Counted from the first letter of the stretch, positions 53,290 to 63,098 are shown. The stretch is DNA of 64,000 nt from Streptomyces sp. NBC_01255 (GCF_036226445.1 NZ_CP108474.1:3968001-4032000); one strand, 5' to 3'. Numbers and translations: made by a program. Notes: a model not told the origin generated them from the sequence alone.

Positions 53290-54735
53290 ATGTCCACGCC
53301 TGCCAGCACCTCCCGCCCACTCGCCCTCGGTGTCCTCGCCACGAGCATGCTGATGACGGTCCTCGACGGCAGCATCGTCACCGTCGCGATGCCCGCCATC
53401 CAGAGCGACCTCGGCTTCACCCCCGTCGGCCTCAGCTGGGTCGTCAACGCCTACCTCATCGCGTTCGGCTCGCTCCTCCTCCTCGCCGGCCGCCTCGGCG
53501 ACCTCATCGGCCGCAAGCGGATGTTCCTCCTCGGCACGGGCCTCTTCACCGCCGCCTCGCTCCTCGCCGGCGCCGCCACCTCCCCCGAGGTCCTGATCGC
53601 CGCCCGCTTCCTCCAGGGCGTCGGCAGCGCGATGTCCGCCGCCGTCAGCCTCGGCATCCTCGTCACCCTCTTCGCCGAACCCCGCGAACGCGCCAAGGCC
53701 ATCGCCGTGTTCAGCTTCACCGGCGCCGCCGGCGCCTCCCTCGGCCAGGTCCTGGGCGGAGTCCTCACCGACGCCCTCGCCTGGAACTGGATCTTCTTCA
53801 TCAATCTCCCCATCGGCGTCGCCGCCCTCCTGCTCGCCCTCCCCGCCCTGCCCGCCGACCGCGGCCTCGGCCTGAAGGCCGGCGCGGACGTCATCGGCGC
53901 GCTGCTCGTCACCTCCGGCCTGATGGCCGGGATCTACGCCGTCGTCACCATCGAGGAGTACGGAGCCGGTTCGGCGCACACCCTCGGCTTCGGCGCCCTC
54001 GCCGTCGCCCTCCTGGCCGGCTTCCTCGTCCGCCAGACGAAGGCCGCCAACCCGCTCATGCCCCTGCGGATCCTCCGCTCCCGCAGCGTCTCCGGCGCCA
54101 ACCTGGTCCAGATGCTGATGGTCGCCGCGCTCTTCTCCTTCCAGATCCTCGTCGCCCTCTACCTGCAGAAGGTCCGCGGCTACGGCGCCGCCGAGACCGG
54201 CCTCGCGATGCTGCCCGCCGCCGCCGTCATCGGCGTCGTCTCCCTCGGGGTCTCGGCCCGCCTCATCGCCCGCTTCGGCGAGCGGAACATCCTCCTCACC
54301 GGCCTCCTCCTGCTCGTCGGCGTCCTCGGCCTGCTGACCCGCCTCCCCGTCGACGCGAACTACGCCACCGACCTGCTCCCCGTGATGCTGCTCGCCGCCG
54401 GCTTCGGCCTCGCGCTCCCCGCCCTCACCTCGCTCGCCATGTCCGGCGCCGAGGAGAAGGACGCGGGCCTGGCCTCCGGCCTCTTCAACACCACCCAGCA
54501 GATCGGCATGGCCCTCGGCATCGCGGTCCTCTCCACCCTCGCCGCCTCCCGCACCGAGTCCCTCACGGAGGCCGGCCGGTCCACCGCCGAGGCCCTGACC
54601 GGCGGCTACCACCTGGCCTTCGCCGTCGGCACCGCGCTCGTCCTCGCCGCCCTGGCCGTCGCCTTCACCGTCCTGCGCCCCGCCCGGAACCAGCCGGAGG
54701 CACGGAAGTCCGAGCGCGTACTCACCACGCTGTGA
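53290..54735 (+). CDS. DHA2-type (14-helix) MFS drug exporter
   Basis: A 481-residue EmrB/QacA-family protein. Motif D1 is LDGSIVTVAMPAI at about 22-34, motif A GRLGDLIGRKRMF at about 68-80, and antiporter motif C is GAAGASLGQVLGGVLTD at about 140-156. About 14 hydrophobic helices follow. It would export drugs or toxic metabolites in exchange for protons. It follows a marR gene. The ribosome site lies in a perfect hairpin, which suggests post-transcriptional control. Confidence 0.92.
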   Translation: MSTPASTSRPLALGVLATSMLMTVLDGSIVTVAMPAIQSDLGFTPVGLSWVVNAYLIAFGSLLLLAGRLGDLIGRKRMFLLGTGLFTAASLLAGAATSPEVLIAARFLQGVGSAMSAAVSLGILVTLFAEPRERAKAIAVFSFTGAAGASLGQVLGGVLTDALAWNWIFFINLPIGVAALLLALPALPADRGLGLKAGADVIGALLVTSGLMAGIYAVVTIEEYGAGSAHTLGFGALAVALLAGFLVRQTKAANPLMPLRILRSRSVSGANLVQMLMVAALFSFQILVALYLQKVRGYGAAETGLAMLPAAAVIGVVSLGVSARLIARFGERNILLTGLLLLVGVLGLLTRLPVDANYATDLLPVMLLAAGFGLALPALTSLAMSGAEEKDAGLASGLFNTTQQIGMALGIAVLSTLAASRTESLTEAGRSTAEALTGGYHLAFAVGTALVLAALAVAFTVLRPARNQPEARKSERVLTTL

Positions 54736-54745
54736 CAATGACGCC

Positions 54746-55768
54746 ATGAGAGCCGACCGCCTCGTCGCCGCCCTGCTCTTCCTCCAGACCAGGCACCGCG
54801 TCACCGCCGCCGAACTCGCCGCAGAACTGGACGTGTCCGAAAGGACCGCCCGCCGGGACCTCGAAGCGCTCGCGAGCGCCGGGGTCCCGGTCCGTTCCCA
54901 GGCGGGCGTGGGCGGCGGCTGGTCGTTGGTCGGCGGCGCCCGTACCGATCTGACGGGCCTCACCGCCCCCGAGGTCCGCGCCCTGTTCCTCCTGATCGAC
55001 AAGACGCCCACGAGCCCGCAGACCCGGACCGCCCTGCGCAAGCTCGTACGGGCCCTCCCCTCGCCCCTCCGCGCGGGCGCCGAGGCCGCCGCCCGCGCCG
55101 GGACCGCCGACGGCACCGACTGGGCCGGCGCCCCCGTCTCGGTCACCGAGGAACCCCGACTGGCCGCTCTCCAGCAGGCCGTGGTCGAGGAACGCGAGCT
55201 CACGATCGGGTACGCCCGCCCGGGCCGGGAACCGAGCGAACGGACCGTCCACCCGCTCGGGATCGCCACGAAGACCGGCGTCCACTACCTCGTCGCCGGT
55301 ACGGAGCACGGCCTGCGCGTCTTCCGGGTCGGCCGGATCACCTCCGTGACCGAGACGGGCGCCCCCGCCGTCCGCCCCGAGGACTTCGACCTCCCCACCG
55401 CCTGGCGCGCGCTCGCCGCCCGCATGGAGGACCGCATGGTCGCCGCGACGGTCCGCGGCAGAGCCGCCCCGGGCACGGAGTCCGTCCTCGAAGGACTCGT
55501 CGAAGGGCGGATACGGTACGGGGAACGCGCCCCGGACGGCTGGGCGTCCATCGAGATCGACGGACCCTCGCCCGAGGTCGTCGCCGCCCGACTCGCGGGC
55601 CTGGGAGCCCGCGTGGAACTCCTCGACCCACCCGGGGCCCGCACGGCACTCGCCCGCATCGGCGCCGAACTCACCGCGCTGTACGGGAATCCACCGTCGG
55701 CACCGTCCCCAGACACTCCGGAAGCTCCTCCGAGTGCACCAGCGCCAGCCGCGACACGGCCCGGGTGA
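54746..55768 (+). CDS. WYL-domain transcriptional regulator
   Basis: A 340-residue regulator. The N-terminal DeoR-type HTH (about 1-60) reads VTAAELAAELDVSERTARRDLEALASAGVPV. The WYL domain (about 145-215) has RELTIGYARPGREPSERTVHPLGI, and a WCX-type C-terminal extension follows. WYL proteins sense ligands or nucleic acids and often regulate DNA-damage or defence genes. It starts 10 bp after the exporter. Its last 98 bp overlap the end of the convergent HelD-type gene; the overlapping tail is Pro/Ala-rich. Confidence 0.9.
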   Translation: MRADRLVAALLFLQTRHRVTAAELAAELDVSERTARRDLEALASAGVPVRSQAGVGGGWSLVGGARTDLTGLTAPEVRALFLLIDKTPTSPQTRTALRKLVRALPSPLRAGAEAAARAGTADGTDWAGAPVSVTEEPRLAALQQAVVEERELTIGYARPGREPSERTVHPLGIATKTGVHYLVAGTEHGLRVFRVGRITSVTETGAPAVRPEDFDLPTAWRALAARMEDRMVAATVRGRAAPGTESVLEGLVEGRIRYGERAPDGWASIEIDGPSPEVVAARLAGLGARVELLDPPGARTALARIGAELTALYGNPPSAPSPDTPEAPPSAPAPAATRPG

Positions 55769-57734
55769 GCACCACGTACAACCGGTTCGCGCCGCGCGCC
55801 TCGGCCGCCGCGATCGCGGCCGGTTCGACCACGACGACATGGTCGAACTCCAGCCCCTTGACCGCCGTCGCGGGCAGTACGGTCACCCGCTCGCCCGCGC
55901 CCGCCTCCGCCCCGCAGCCGCGCACCGCCTCCCCCACCTCCCCGACGAGACCGTCGGCCGTGATCACCCCCACCGAGCCCTCCGTCGCGAGCGCGGCGCG
56001 CACGGCCTCGCGGGTCGCGGCCAGGAGGTCCGCCGTCTCCGTCGCCCGATGGACCGTCACCTCGCCGTCGGTACGGACCGACCGGCCCGCCGGCACGTCC
56101 GCGCCCAGGTGCGGCAGGAGCCGGTTGGCGAGGTCCACGATCGCCGCGGGCACGCGGTAGCCGAGGGTCAGCGGCACCACCGGCGCCTCGGCCCTGCCCA
56201 GGTGGGCCAGTTGCTCGCGCCAGTCGCGGGCCGCCCACGGCGCGGTGCCCTGGGCGAGGTCCCCGAGGACGGTGAGCGAGCCGAAGGCGGTCCGGCGTGC
56301 GATCGCCCTGCACTGCATGGGCGAGAGGTCCTGGGCTTCGTCGACGACGACGTGGCCGTAGCTCTCGGGGCGCTCGATCAGCCCCGCCAGCTCGTCGAGG
56401 AGGACGAGATCGGCGGCGGTCCACCGCGCCGAGCGGTACGACCGCGGCGGCCGCGCCCAGCGGATCGCCGCCGACTCGCCCTCCGTCAGCCCACCGCCCG
56501 TCAGCCCACCGCCAGAGGCCGAGAGCGCCACCGGGTCCGGGTCCGTCAGCACCTCCGCGAGCACCTCCTCCGGTGTCGTCCTCGGCCAGCACGCGTCGAG
56601 GAAGGCGGTCACCGCCCCGGCCCGTTCGACGCGCCGCACCCAGGCCGCGCCCACCGCCCCCGACCGGCGTTCGGCCCGGAGCTGGAGGGCCCTGACGACC
56701 CGGGCGCGGACCCGCTCGCGCCCCGTGGCGTAGGGCGGCGCCTCCTCCCGTACCGCCTCGACGATCGCGGCGAGCTCGGCGGCCGGCAGCCGCCAGTGGT
56801 ACGAGCCGTCGGGGACGGCCAGGTCGCCCGGCGGGACCGGGTCGACCCTGCCGTACAGCGCGCGGTGCAGCACCCCCGCCATGCGGGCGTCGTGCTTGAC
56901 CCGGGCCGCCGCCTCCCCGTCCTCGGCCCGGACCGGGTGGCGGGCGAGCTCCTCGTCGAGGGTGGCCTGCCGGACGCCGGTCTCGCCGAGCGAGGGCAGC
57001 ACCTCGGCGATGTACGACAGGAAGGCGCGGTGCGGGCCGAGGACGAGGAGGCCGGAGCGGCGGATCCGCTGGGGATGGCTGTAGAGGAGGTACGCGGCCC
57101 GGTGCAGGCCGACGGCGGTCTTGCCGGTGCCGGGCGCGCCCTGCACGCACAGCGAGGCGGCCGGGTCGGAGCGTACGAGGTCGTCCTGTTCGGGCTGGAT
57201 GGTGGCGGCGATGTCCCGCATGGGGCCGACCCTGGGTCGCTCGATCTCCCCGGCGACGAGCGCGCTCACCGCCTCCCCCGTCCCGCCGTCCGCGAGGCGT
57301 TCGTCCTCCAGGGCGGTCAGATCCTCCGTGGCGCCCCGGTTGTGCGGGGCCCAGCCGAAGCGGCGGCGCCGGAGGACGCCCTGCGGGTCGTGGGCGCCCG
57401 CCTGGTAGTAGGCGCGGGAGACGGGGGCGCGCCAGTCGACGACGAGCGGCGGGGCGGAGGGGTCCTCGGCGATCCGGCGGCGGCCGATGTGGTGGGTCTG
57501 GCCGTCCTCGCGGTCGAGGCGGCCGAAGAACAGCGGGCCCGGCGGCTGTTCGCCCATCTCCTTGGCGCGGCTGCGGAGGTGGAAGCCGAGGGCCTCGGCG
57601 TCGGCGCCGGACGCGGCGACGTCCTCGCCGGTCACGACATGTTCGGCGACGTCCTCGGTCATCCGGGTCAGGGCGGCGCGGCAGGCGTCGTGGTGGGCGC
57701 GTTCACGGGCGAGCTCAAGGTCCAGTGACGTCAT
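55671..57734 (-). CDS. UvrD/HelD-like superfamily 1 ATPase
   Basis: A 687-residue SF1 ATPase. An N-terminal helical region (about 1-60) is followed by a HelD-like segment with PLFFGRLDREDGQTHHIGRRRI and PLVVDWRAPVSRAYY. Walker A is GAPGTGKTAV at about 205-214, Walker B VVDEAQDLSPMQ, and the C-terminal motif VI is NRLYVVLTRAVSRL. HelD and HelR proteins remove stalled RNA polymerase and in actinobacteria can give rifamycin tolerance. This member is shorter than typical HelR, so the assignment stays at family level. Its promoter region carries a TAACG-N5-CGTTA dyad. Confidence 0.88.
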   Translation of the reverse strand: MTSLDLELARERAHHDACRAALTRMTEDVAEHVVTGEDVAASGADAEALGFHLRSRAKEMGEQPPGPLFFGRLDREDGQTHHIGRRRIAEDPSAPPLVVDWRAPVSRAYYQAGAHDPQGVLRRRRFGWAPHNRGATEDLTALEDERLADGGTGEAVSALVAGEIERPRVGPMRDIAATIQPEQDDLVRSDPAASLCVQGAPGTGKTAVGLHRAAYLLYSHPQRIRRSGLLVLGPHRAFLSYIAEVLPSLGETGVRQATLDEELARHPVRAEDGEAAARVKHDARMAGVLHRALYGRVDPVPPGDLAVPDGSYHWRLPAAELAAIVEAVREEAPPYATGRERVRARVVRALQLRAERRSGAVGAAWVRRVERAGAVTAFLDACWPRTTPEEVLAEVLTDPDPVALSASGGGLTGGGLTEGESAAIRWARPPRSYRSARWTAADLVLLDELAGLIERPESYGHVVVDEAQDLSPMQCRAIARRTAFGSLTVLGDLAQGTAPWAARDWREQLAHLGRAEAPVVPLTLGYRVPAAIVDLANRLLPHLGADVPAGRSVRTDGEVTVHRATETADLLAATREAVRAALATEGSVGVITADGLVGEVGEAVRGCGAEAGAGERVTVLPATAVKGLEFDHVVVVEPAAIAAAEARGANRLYVVLTRAVSRLALVHSEELPECLGTVPTVDSRTAR

Positions 57735-57745
57735 TCCGACAAGAC

Positions 57746-57760
57746 TAACGGAAAACGTTA
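57746..57760. promoter_or_regulatory. Dyad before the HelD-like gene
   Basis: TAACG-GAAAA-CGTTA, perfect 5-bp arms, 12 bp upstream of the helicase ATG and just beyond the end of a tetR gene, in an AT-rich patch. Candidate repressor site or promoter element. Confidence 0.45.
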
Positions 57761-57794
57761 CCGAGTTACATTTTTAACCGACTCGCAGAAGGGG

Positions 57795-58454
57795 TCAGTA
57801 CGGAAGCCCCTCCCGCAGCGCCCGGAACGTCCGCCCGGCCGCCGCCACCGCGTCCGCCGCCACCTCCCCGGCCGTCTCACCGCCCGCGATCCGGGCCGTG
57901 TTCTCCTCGGCGAGGACCCGCAGCACCGCCACGATCTGCCCGGCCGCGACCCGCGCGTCCAGCGGATCGCCGCCGAGGGCGTCCGCGAGGGCCGCCTCCG
58001 ACCGCGCCCGGTACGCGTGGAGGCGCGCGACCAGGGCCGGCGTGCCGTACAGGAGCCGGTGGTACGCGAGCACGGCCGGGTGGTCACAGAGGCCGGTCAC
58101 CGGGTCCTGCCGCCCGAGGCCGTCGAGCACGTGCGCGTACAGCGCGTCGAGCGGCGCGGTCCCGGCCAGGCGCCCCGCGGCCACGACCCGGGCGGCCTCG
58201 TCCTCGTGGTCCGCGAACCGGTGGAGGACGAGGTCCTCCTTGGCCGGGAAGTACCGGAAGAGGGTCGGCTTCGACACCTCGGCGGCGGCGGCCACCTCCG
58301 CGACCGAGACCGCGTCGAAGCCCTTCTCCAGGAAGAGCGCGACGGCGGCGTCCGACAGGGCCTGCCGGGTGCGCTCCTTCTTCCGTTCGCGCAGCCCGGG
58401 GGTTGCGGCAGAGCCGGCGCCGGCAGCAGAGCCGTCGCCGGGGTCCCGGCTCAT
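57795..58454 (-). CDS. TetR family regulator (second of a coupled pair)
   Basis: A 219-residue regulator. A flexible Gly/Ala-rich N-terminus (about 1-22) is followed by the HTH SVAEVAAAAEVSKPTLFRYFPAKEDLVLHRF and a helical ligand domain. Its ATG overlaps the TGA of the upstream tetR gene (ATGA), so the two are translationally coupled. Together they are divergent from a Drr-type ABC exporter. Confidence 0.9.
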   Translation of the reverse strand: MSRDPGDGSAAGAGSAATPGLRERKKERTRQALSDAAVALFLEKGFDAVSVAEVAAAAEVSKPTLFRYFPAKEDLVLHRFADHEDEAARVVAAGRLAGTAPLDALYAHVLDGLGRQDPVTGLCDHPAVLAYHRLLYGTPALVARLHAYRARSEAALADALGGDPLDARVAAGQIVAVLRVLAEENTARIAGGETAGEVAADAVAAAGRTFRALREGLPY

Positions 58455-59227
58455 GACGCGCTCCCGTCCACCAGCACCGCGACACCGTCCAGGATCCGGT
58501 CGAGGCCGAAGCGGAACTCGGCCTCGGGCTCGTCCGCGACGTCCAGTACGCCCGAGTCCAGCAAGCGCCCCACCGCCGGGTACTTCTCCGGGTCCGCGAG
58601 CCGCCTCAGGGTGCGGCCGTAGCGGGCGAGGACCTCCTCCGGGCTGCCGTCGCCCGCCGCCATCGCGGCGGCGAGGTCGGCGGTCATCAGGGCCTCGTTC
58701 TTCACGAACCCGGCGACGAGCAGGGTCACCGAGATCTTGGCGCCCTCGTCGAGGCCCGTGTCCGCCATGGCGACGAGGGCCTTCTCCCACCAGGCGACCA
58801 TGTGCGGGGTCGCGGGCGGCCCGAAGACGGGGACCCGCAGCATCCAGAGGTTGCGGTGGTAGACCTCGCGCATCCCCCAGGCCCACGCCCCCATCGCCTC
58901 GCGCCAGCCCGTGCCGGGCGGGAAGAGCTCGGGTGGGGCGCCCGTCGCGGCCTCCTGCATGAGGACGTACAGCTCGCTCTTGGCGGAGACGTACCGGTAG
59001 AGCGACATGGGCGAGACGCCGAGCTCCTTGGCGACCCGGCCCATGGAGACGGCGTCGAGCCCCTCGGCCGAGGCGAGGGAGACGGCAGCGCCGACGATCC
59101 GGTCCAGTGTCAGGCCGGGCTTGGGCCCCTTCGAGGGGCGCTCCCGCAGCCCCCAAGCCGCCTCGATGCTCGGCGGCAGGAAGGTCCCGCCGTCGTCCCC
59201 GCCGTTACCGCCGTCGCCGCCCGCCAT
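58451..59227 (-). CDS. TetR family regulator (first of a coupled pair)
   Basis: A 258-residue regulator. A Gly/Asp-rich N-terminal extension (about 1-35) is followed by the HTH VSMGRVAKELGVSPMSLYRYVSAKSELYVLM and a TetR_C-type domain (WREAMGAWAWGMREVYHRNLWML) of the TetR class proper. This class usually represses an adjacent exporter. It is divergent from the ABC exporter genes; a perfect dyad at 59305-59319 lies between them. ATG 59227 is chosen. Confidence 0.9.
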   Translation of the reverse strand: MAGGDGGNGGDDGGTFLPPSIEAAWGLRERPSKGPKPGLTLDRIVGAAVSLASAEGLDAVSMGRVAKELGVSPMSLYRYVSAKSELYVLMQEAATGAPPELFPPGTGWREAMGAWAWGMREVYHRNLWMLRVPVFGPPATPHMVAWWEKALVAMADTGLDEGAKISVTLLVAGFVKNEALMTADLAAAMAAGDGSPEEVLARYGRTLRRLADPEKYPAVGRLLDSGVLDVADEPEAEFRFGLDRILDGVAVLVDGSAS

Positions 59228-59304
59228 GACCCGCCGCCTCCGCACCTCGCACACGTCCCACGCTTGACGCCCATCCTAGTAATGCGTAACCCTTACACAG
59301 TGAC

Positions 59305-59319
59305 GCGTATGACATACGC
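59305..59319. promoter_or_regulatory. TetR operator before the ABC exporter
   Basis: GCGTATG-A-CATACGC, perfect 7-bp arms, in the gap between tetR (58451) and the ATPase gene, overlapping an AT-rich stretch (GTATGACATAC) that may contain the exporter promoter. Confidence 0.75.
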
Positions 59320-59382
59320 AGTACGCGACATCGGTCGTGTCACGGCGCCTCGCCGCGACCCCATGAGCCCAGGGAGCACGCC

Positions 59383-60345
59383 ATGCCACCTCCGGCCGTC
59401 GAAGCCATCGGCCTGACCAAGACCTACGGAGGCGTACGCGTCCTCGACGCGCTCGACCTCCATGTCGCACCCGGCACGGTCTTCGCCCTCCTCGGCCCCA
59501 ACGGCGCCGGGAAGACCACCACCGTCCGCATCCTCGCCACCCTCGCCACGCCCGACGCCGGGCACGCGCGCGTGGCCGGGCACGACGTCGTCACCGCGCG
59601 CTCCCGGGTCCGCCACGCGATCAGCCTCACCGGACAGTTCGCCGCCGTCGACGAGACCCAGACCGGCGCCGAGAACCTGTGGACGGCGGCCCGGCTCTCC
59701 AGCCTCTCCCGGCCCGCCGCCGCGCGCCGCGCCGGCGAACTCCTCGAACGCTTCGGCCTCGCCGACGCCGGCGGCCGGCTGACCAGGACGTACTCGGGCG
59801 GCATGCGCCGCCGCCTCGACCTGGCCGCCGGACTCGTCCGCGACCCCGGCGCGACCCGCGTGATGTTCCTCGACGAACCGACCACCGGCCTCGACCCGCG
59901 CAGCCGGCAGGAACTGTGGGAGGTGGTCCGCGAACTCTCCGCGAGCGGTACGACGGTCTTCCTGACCACCCAGTACCTGGAGGAGGCCGACCGGCTCGCC
60001 GACCACATCGCCGTCCTCGGCAACGGCCGCACCCTCGCCGAGGGCACCCCCACCGAACTCAAGGCCCGGTACGCCGCCCACCGCCTCGACGTCGTCGCGT
60101 CCGACCAGGAGGGTTACGTACGGCTCGCCGCCCGCGCCGCGCAAGCCGGCTGCACCTCCGCGACCCACGACCCCGCGTCCCGCACGCTCGGCGTCCCCAC
60201 CGACGGCAGCGCCGTCCACGTCCGCGAACTGCTCGACGCACTCGACCCCGAGCGCCGGGACATCGCCCGCTTCACCCTGCACACGGCCACGCTCGACGAC
60301 GTCTTCCTGACCCTCACCGCCGACAAGGAGCTCACCCGTGCCTGA
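59383..60345 (+). CDS. ABC exporter ATPase, DrrA-type
   Basis: A 320-residue ATPase of the daunorubicin-resistance family. Walker A is GPNGAGKTTT at about 37-46, the signature YSGGMRRRLDLA at about 136-147, and Walker B VMFLDEPTTGLDPRSR. The C-terminal DrrA-specific domain is at about 230-320. It energises the permease encoded next, to which it overlaps by 8 bp. Exports a hydrophobic compound; which is unknown. Confidence 0.93.
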   Translation: MPPPAVEAIGLTKTYGGVRVLDALDLHVAPGTVFALLGPNGAGKTTTVRILATLATPDAGHARVAGHDVVTARSRVRHAISLTGQFAAVDETQTGAENLWTAARLSSLSRPAAARRAGELLERFGLADAGGRLTRTYSGGMRRRLDLAAGLVRDPGATRVMFLDEPTTGLDPRSRQELWEVVRELSASGTTVFLTTQYLEEADRLADHIAVLGNGRTLAEGTPTELKARYAAHRLDVVASDQEGYVRLAARAAQAGCTSATHDPASRTLGVPTDGSAVHVRELLDALDPERRDIARFTLHTATLDDVFLTLTADKELTRA

Positions 60346-61093
60346 CGCGCTCACCGCCGCGAGCACCCTCGCCGGGCGCGGCATCCGACTCAGCCGCCGC
60401 AACCTCGACGCCGTCATCACCTCGATGATGATGCCGATCATGCTGATGCTGGTCTTCGTCTACTTCTTCGGCGGAGCCATCGACACCGGCACCCGGTACG
60501 TCACCTACGTCGTCCCCGGCGTGCTCGTCCTCTGCGCCGGATTCGGCGCGGCGAGCACCGCCGTCACCGTCAGCGAGGACATGCGGCGCGGGGTCGTCGA
60601 CCGGTTCCGCACGCTCGACGTCGGCGGAACGCCGTTCCTCGCCGGGCACGTCGCGGCCACCGTCACCCGCAACGCCCTCTCCACCACCCTCGTCCTCGGC
60701 GCGGCCTTCGTCATCGGCTTCCGCCCGACCGGCACACCGGGCGGCTGGCTCGCGGCGATCGGGCTGCTGCTCGCCTGGATCACCGCCGTCTCCTGGCTCT
60801 CGGCGGCCCTCGGGCTCGTCACCAGGACGGCGGAGGCCGCCGGCGCGATCACCTTCTTCATGATGTTCCTGCCGTACCCGAGCAGCGCGTTCGTGCCGAT
60901 CGACACCATGCCGAGCTGGCTGCACGGCTTCGCCGAGCACCAGCCGGTGACCCCGCTCATCGAGTCGATGCGCGGCCTGCTGCTCGACCAGCCGGTCGGC
61001 GACGCCCCGTGGGTGGCGCTGGGCTGGTGCGCGGCCCTGCTCACCCTGGCGCTCGCCGCCTCCGGCTTCCTCTTCCGCCTCCGGACCCGCTGA
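60338..61093 (+). CDS. ABC exporter permease, DrrB-type
   Basis: A 251-residue ABC-2 permease with six hydrophobic segments (first [19 protein letters not shown]; then [17 protein letters not shown]) and a TM5-TM6 loop with [23 protein letters not shown]. The GTG start lies inside the ATPase gene, so the two are translationally coupled. Controlled by one or both divergent TetR proteins. Confidence 0.92.
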   Translation: MPDALTAASTLAGRGIRLSRRNLDAVITSMMMPIMLMLVFVYFFGGAIDTGTRYVTYVVPGVLVLCAGFGAASTAVTVSEDMRRGVVDRFRTLDVGGTPFLAGHVAATVTRNALSTTLVLGAAFVIGFRPTGTPGGWLAAIGLLLAWITAVSWLSAALGLVTRTAEAAGAITFFMMFLPYPSSAFVPIDTMPSWLHGFAEHQPVTPLIESMRGLLLDQPVGDAPWVALGWCAALLTLALAASGFLFRLRTR

Positions 61094-61118
61094 GGCCGGA
61101 AAACGTCAGAAGACGACG

Positions 61119-62366
61119 TCAGAAGATGTCGGGCGAGAACGGCCGCAGCGGCGTACGGAACAGCAGGTCCGCACGGGCGGCCGCGCCCGGCGTGAGCTCC
61201 TCGACGCGCCCGGCCCGGGCCAGTCGTACCGCCGACTCGTCACCGAAGGCGAGCGTGCCCAACTCGGCGATGTCGAAGGCGAGATCCGCGGATTCGGCAG
61301 GGGTACGGACACAGGTCGCGCCCGCCGGGGAGGCGTCGAGGCGGTAGCGCCCGCCCGCCAGACCGTCCGCGTCCCGCAGGTCGAGGACGAGGCTCCCGTC
61401 CAGCGGATACGTCCGGCTCTCCAGGACCCGGACGACGTCGAGGACCCGGACCCACAGCATGTCGACGTGCGTCAGCGTCCTCGCCGCGCGCGGGTCCGGC
61501 AGGAGCAGCGGCAGCAGGTCGTCCGGCGCCCGGTAGCCGGAGCGGACCGTGCTGATCCAGTCGATCGAGCAGACGTACTGCCAGAGGGCCCGCTCGGCGG
61601 CCGGCGTGACGGCGATCAGGTCCCGTACGGACGCGGTGTTCACGGGCTGCTTGGCGTCGTCCCACTTGTCGTCGGCGCTGTAGGCGACGAACCCCTCCAC
61701 CTCGCCGGACGCGGAGCGGTAGACCGCGTAGAACGGCTCCTTCCACGGGTCGAGCTGGTACCCGAGACCGGTGCCGAGCTCCCAGCCGCGCGTGGTGCGG
61801 TCGGTGACCCCGGCGCGAACGCCGGCGAGCCGGCGGTGCAGTGCGGGACCGATCTTGCGGATCTCCGCGCCGTCGGCGAGGTCGATCCGGCCGCCGTCGT
61901 CCGGGCGCCCCGTGCGCTTCGGGTCGAGCCCGGCCCGCCCTACGTCGACGCTCCACTCGGTGGACCAGCTGGCCGGGCCGAAGCCGTACCGCCCGTAGAT
62001 CGGGTACTCGGCGGCGATCAGCGTGGCGATGGCGTCGCCCCGCTCCTTCGCGGCGGCGAGGTCGGCGCTCATCATGCGGCCCAGCAGCCCCTGGCGCCGG
62101 TGCGTCGGGGAGACGGTGACCTGGGTGACGGCGTCGGCGGTGAGGCTGCCGCCGCCGACCGTACTGACCTCCTGCCGGAACGACCGGAGGGTGCCGACGA
62201 TCCGGTCCCGGTCGAAGGCCCCCAGCGTCCGCGCGAGGTCGGCGTTCGCGAGCCGGTCGGCGACCAGGTCGTCCGAGGTGTCGGGCGGTCGGAGGAAGCC
62301 CGTCTGCAGGGCGAGAAGCCAGCCGGGGAAGTCGGATTCCGTCACCGCGCGCACGTCGACACTCAT
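61119..62366 (-). CDS. Eis-type GNAT acetyltransferase
   Basis: A 415-residue three-domain protein. The first GNAT domain (about 1-140) has [17 protein letters not shown] (motif A). A second, degenerate GNAT domain follows. The C-terminal SCP2-like domain ends in ...FSPDIF, whose terminal carboxylate acts in catalysis in Eis. Eis acetylates several amines of aminoglycosides and other lysine-like amines. The chromosomal role in Streptomyces is uncertain. It is convergent with the exporter permease. Confidence 0.9.
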   Translation of the reverse strand: MSVDVRAVTESDFPGWLLALQTGFLRPPDTSDDLVADRLANADLARTLGAFDRDRIVGTLRSFRQEVSTVGGGSLTADAVTQVTVSPTHRRQGLLGRMMSADLAAAKERGDAIATLIAAEYPIYGRYGFGPASWSTEWSVDVGRAGLDPKRTGRPDDGGRIDLADGAEIRKIGPALHRRLAGVRAGVTDRTTRGWELGTGLGYQLDPWKEPFYAVYRSASGEVEGFVAYSADDKWDDAKQPVNTASVRDLIAVTPAAERALWQYVCSIDWISTVRSGYRAPDDLLPLLLPDPRAARTLTHVDMLWVRVLDVVRVLESRTYPLDGSLVLDLRDADGLAGGRYRLDASPAGATCVRTPAESADLAFDIAELGTLAFGDESAVRLARAGRVEELTPGAAARADLLFRTPLRPFSPDIF

Positions 62367-62453
62367 CCCCCGACCCTACGCAGCGCCGCACGGACCCCGC
62401 ACGCGAGTTTCCCGCGACGCCCCGACGTCCCGACGCCCCGCCCCCGCGCCCCC

Positions 62454-63098
62454 TCAGGCCAGCAGGTCGTCGACCTGTGCCTCGCCCTCCCGGTAGCGGC
62501 GGGCGATCTCCCCGCTGCAGTCGTCGGCGGTCCGCTGGAGGCCCTGCCGCCGGCGCGAGATCTGCTGCTCGTACCCCGCGAGCCGCCCCATCGCCGTGTG
62601 CAGCTCCTCGTCCGTACGGGCCGTCAGGTCCGACAGCTCGACCTCCGACAGCATCTCGGACGCCAGCCGCCGGTACTCCTCGCCGCGCGGAGTCGACAGC
62701 GTCACGTGCCGCGCCGAGGTCCGGTGGCGCGAGGGCACGTCGGCGAGGATCTCGGAGAGCCGGTCGAGGACCGGGGCCTCCGGGTCGGTCCGCCGCGCCA
62801 GCTCGGCCCGCAGGATGTCGATCCGCCCCTGGAGCATCCGGCGTACGTAACTCAGGTCGGCCTCGTCGCTCTGCGCCTCCCGGCGCAGCGCGCGCAGCTC
62901 GGGCAGCCGCAGCGCGCCGAGGTCCGGCTGCGTCCGGTCCGCCAGGGCCGGCTCTGCGGTCCGCTGCACGGGCGGACGCACGATCGGGCTTCCGCCCATG
63001 CCTCCTCCCACGCCTCCTCCAGGGCTTCGTCCCACACTCGCGGCGCGGAACAGCGGTACGGGGCCGGACGGCGTCGGCCCGGTGCCAGGTGCACTCAT
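62454..63098 (-). CDS. rsiG: Anti-sigma factor RsiG (c-di-GMP-binding)
   Basis: A 214-residue helical protein. The first 60 residues are Gly/Pro-rich. The motif E-x3-S-x2-R-x3-Q-x3-D occurs twice: [16 protein letters not shown] at about 85-100, and [16 protein letters not shown] near 175-190. This is the c-di-GMP signature of RsiG, which with c-di-GMP holds the sporulation sigma factor WhiG inactive. The dual motif is the Streptomyces form, which binds a c-di-GMP dimer as a monomeric hairpin. whiG is not in the window. Confidence 0.92.
   Translation of the reverse strand: MSAPGTGPTPSGPVPLFRAASVGRSPGGGVGGGMGGSPIVRPPVQRTAEPALADRTQPDLGALRLPELRALRREAQSDEADLSYVRRMLQGRIDILRAELARRTDPEAPVLDRLSEILADVPSRHRTSARHVTLSTPRGEEYRRLASEMLSEVELSDLTARTDEELHTAMGRLAGYEQQISRRRQGLQRTADDCSGEIARRYREGEAQVDDLLA

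Noticed and set aside
52053..55269. Two roughly 900-codon frames across the MarR-MFS-WYL region
   Set aside because: They are Arg/Pro-rich or Gly/Glu/Ala-rich shadows of recognised genes.
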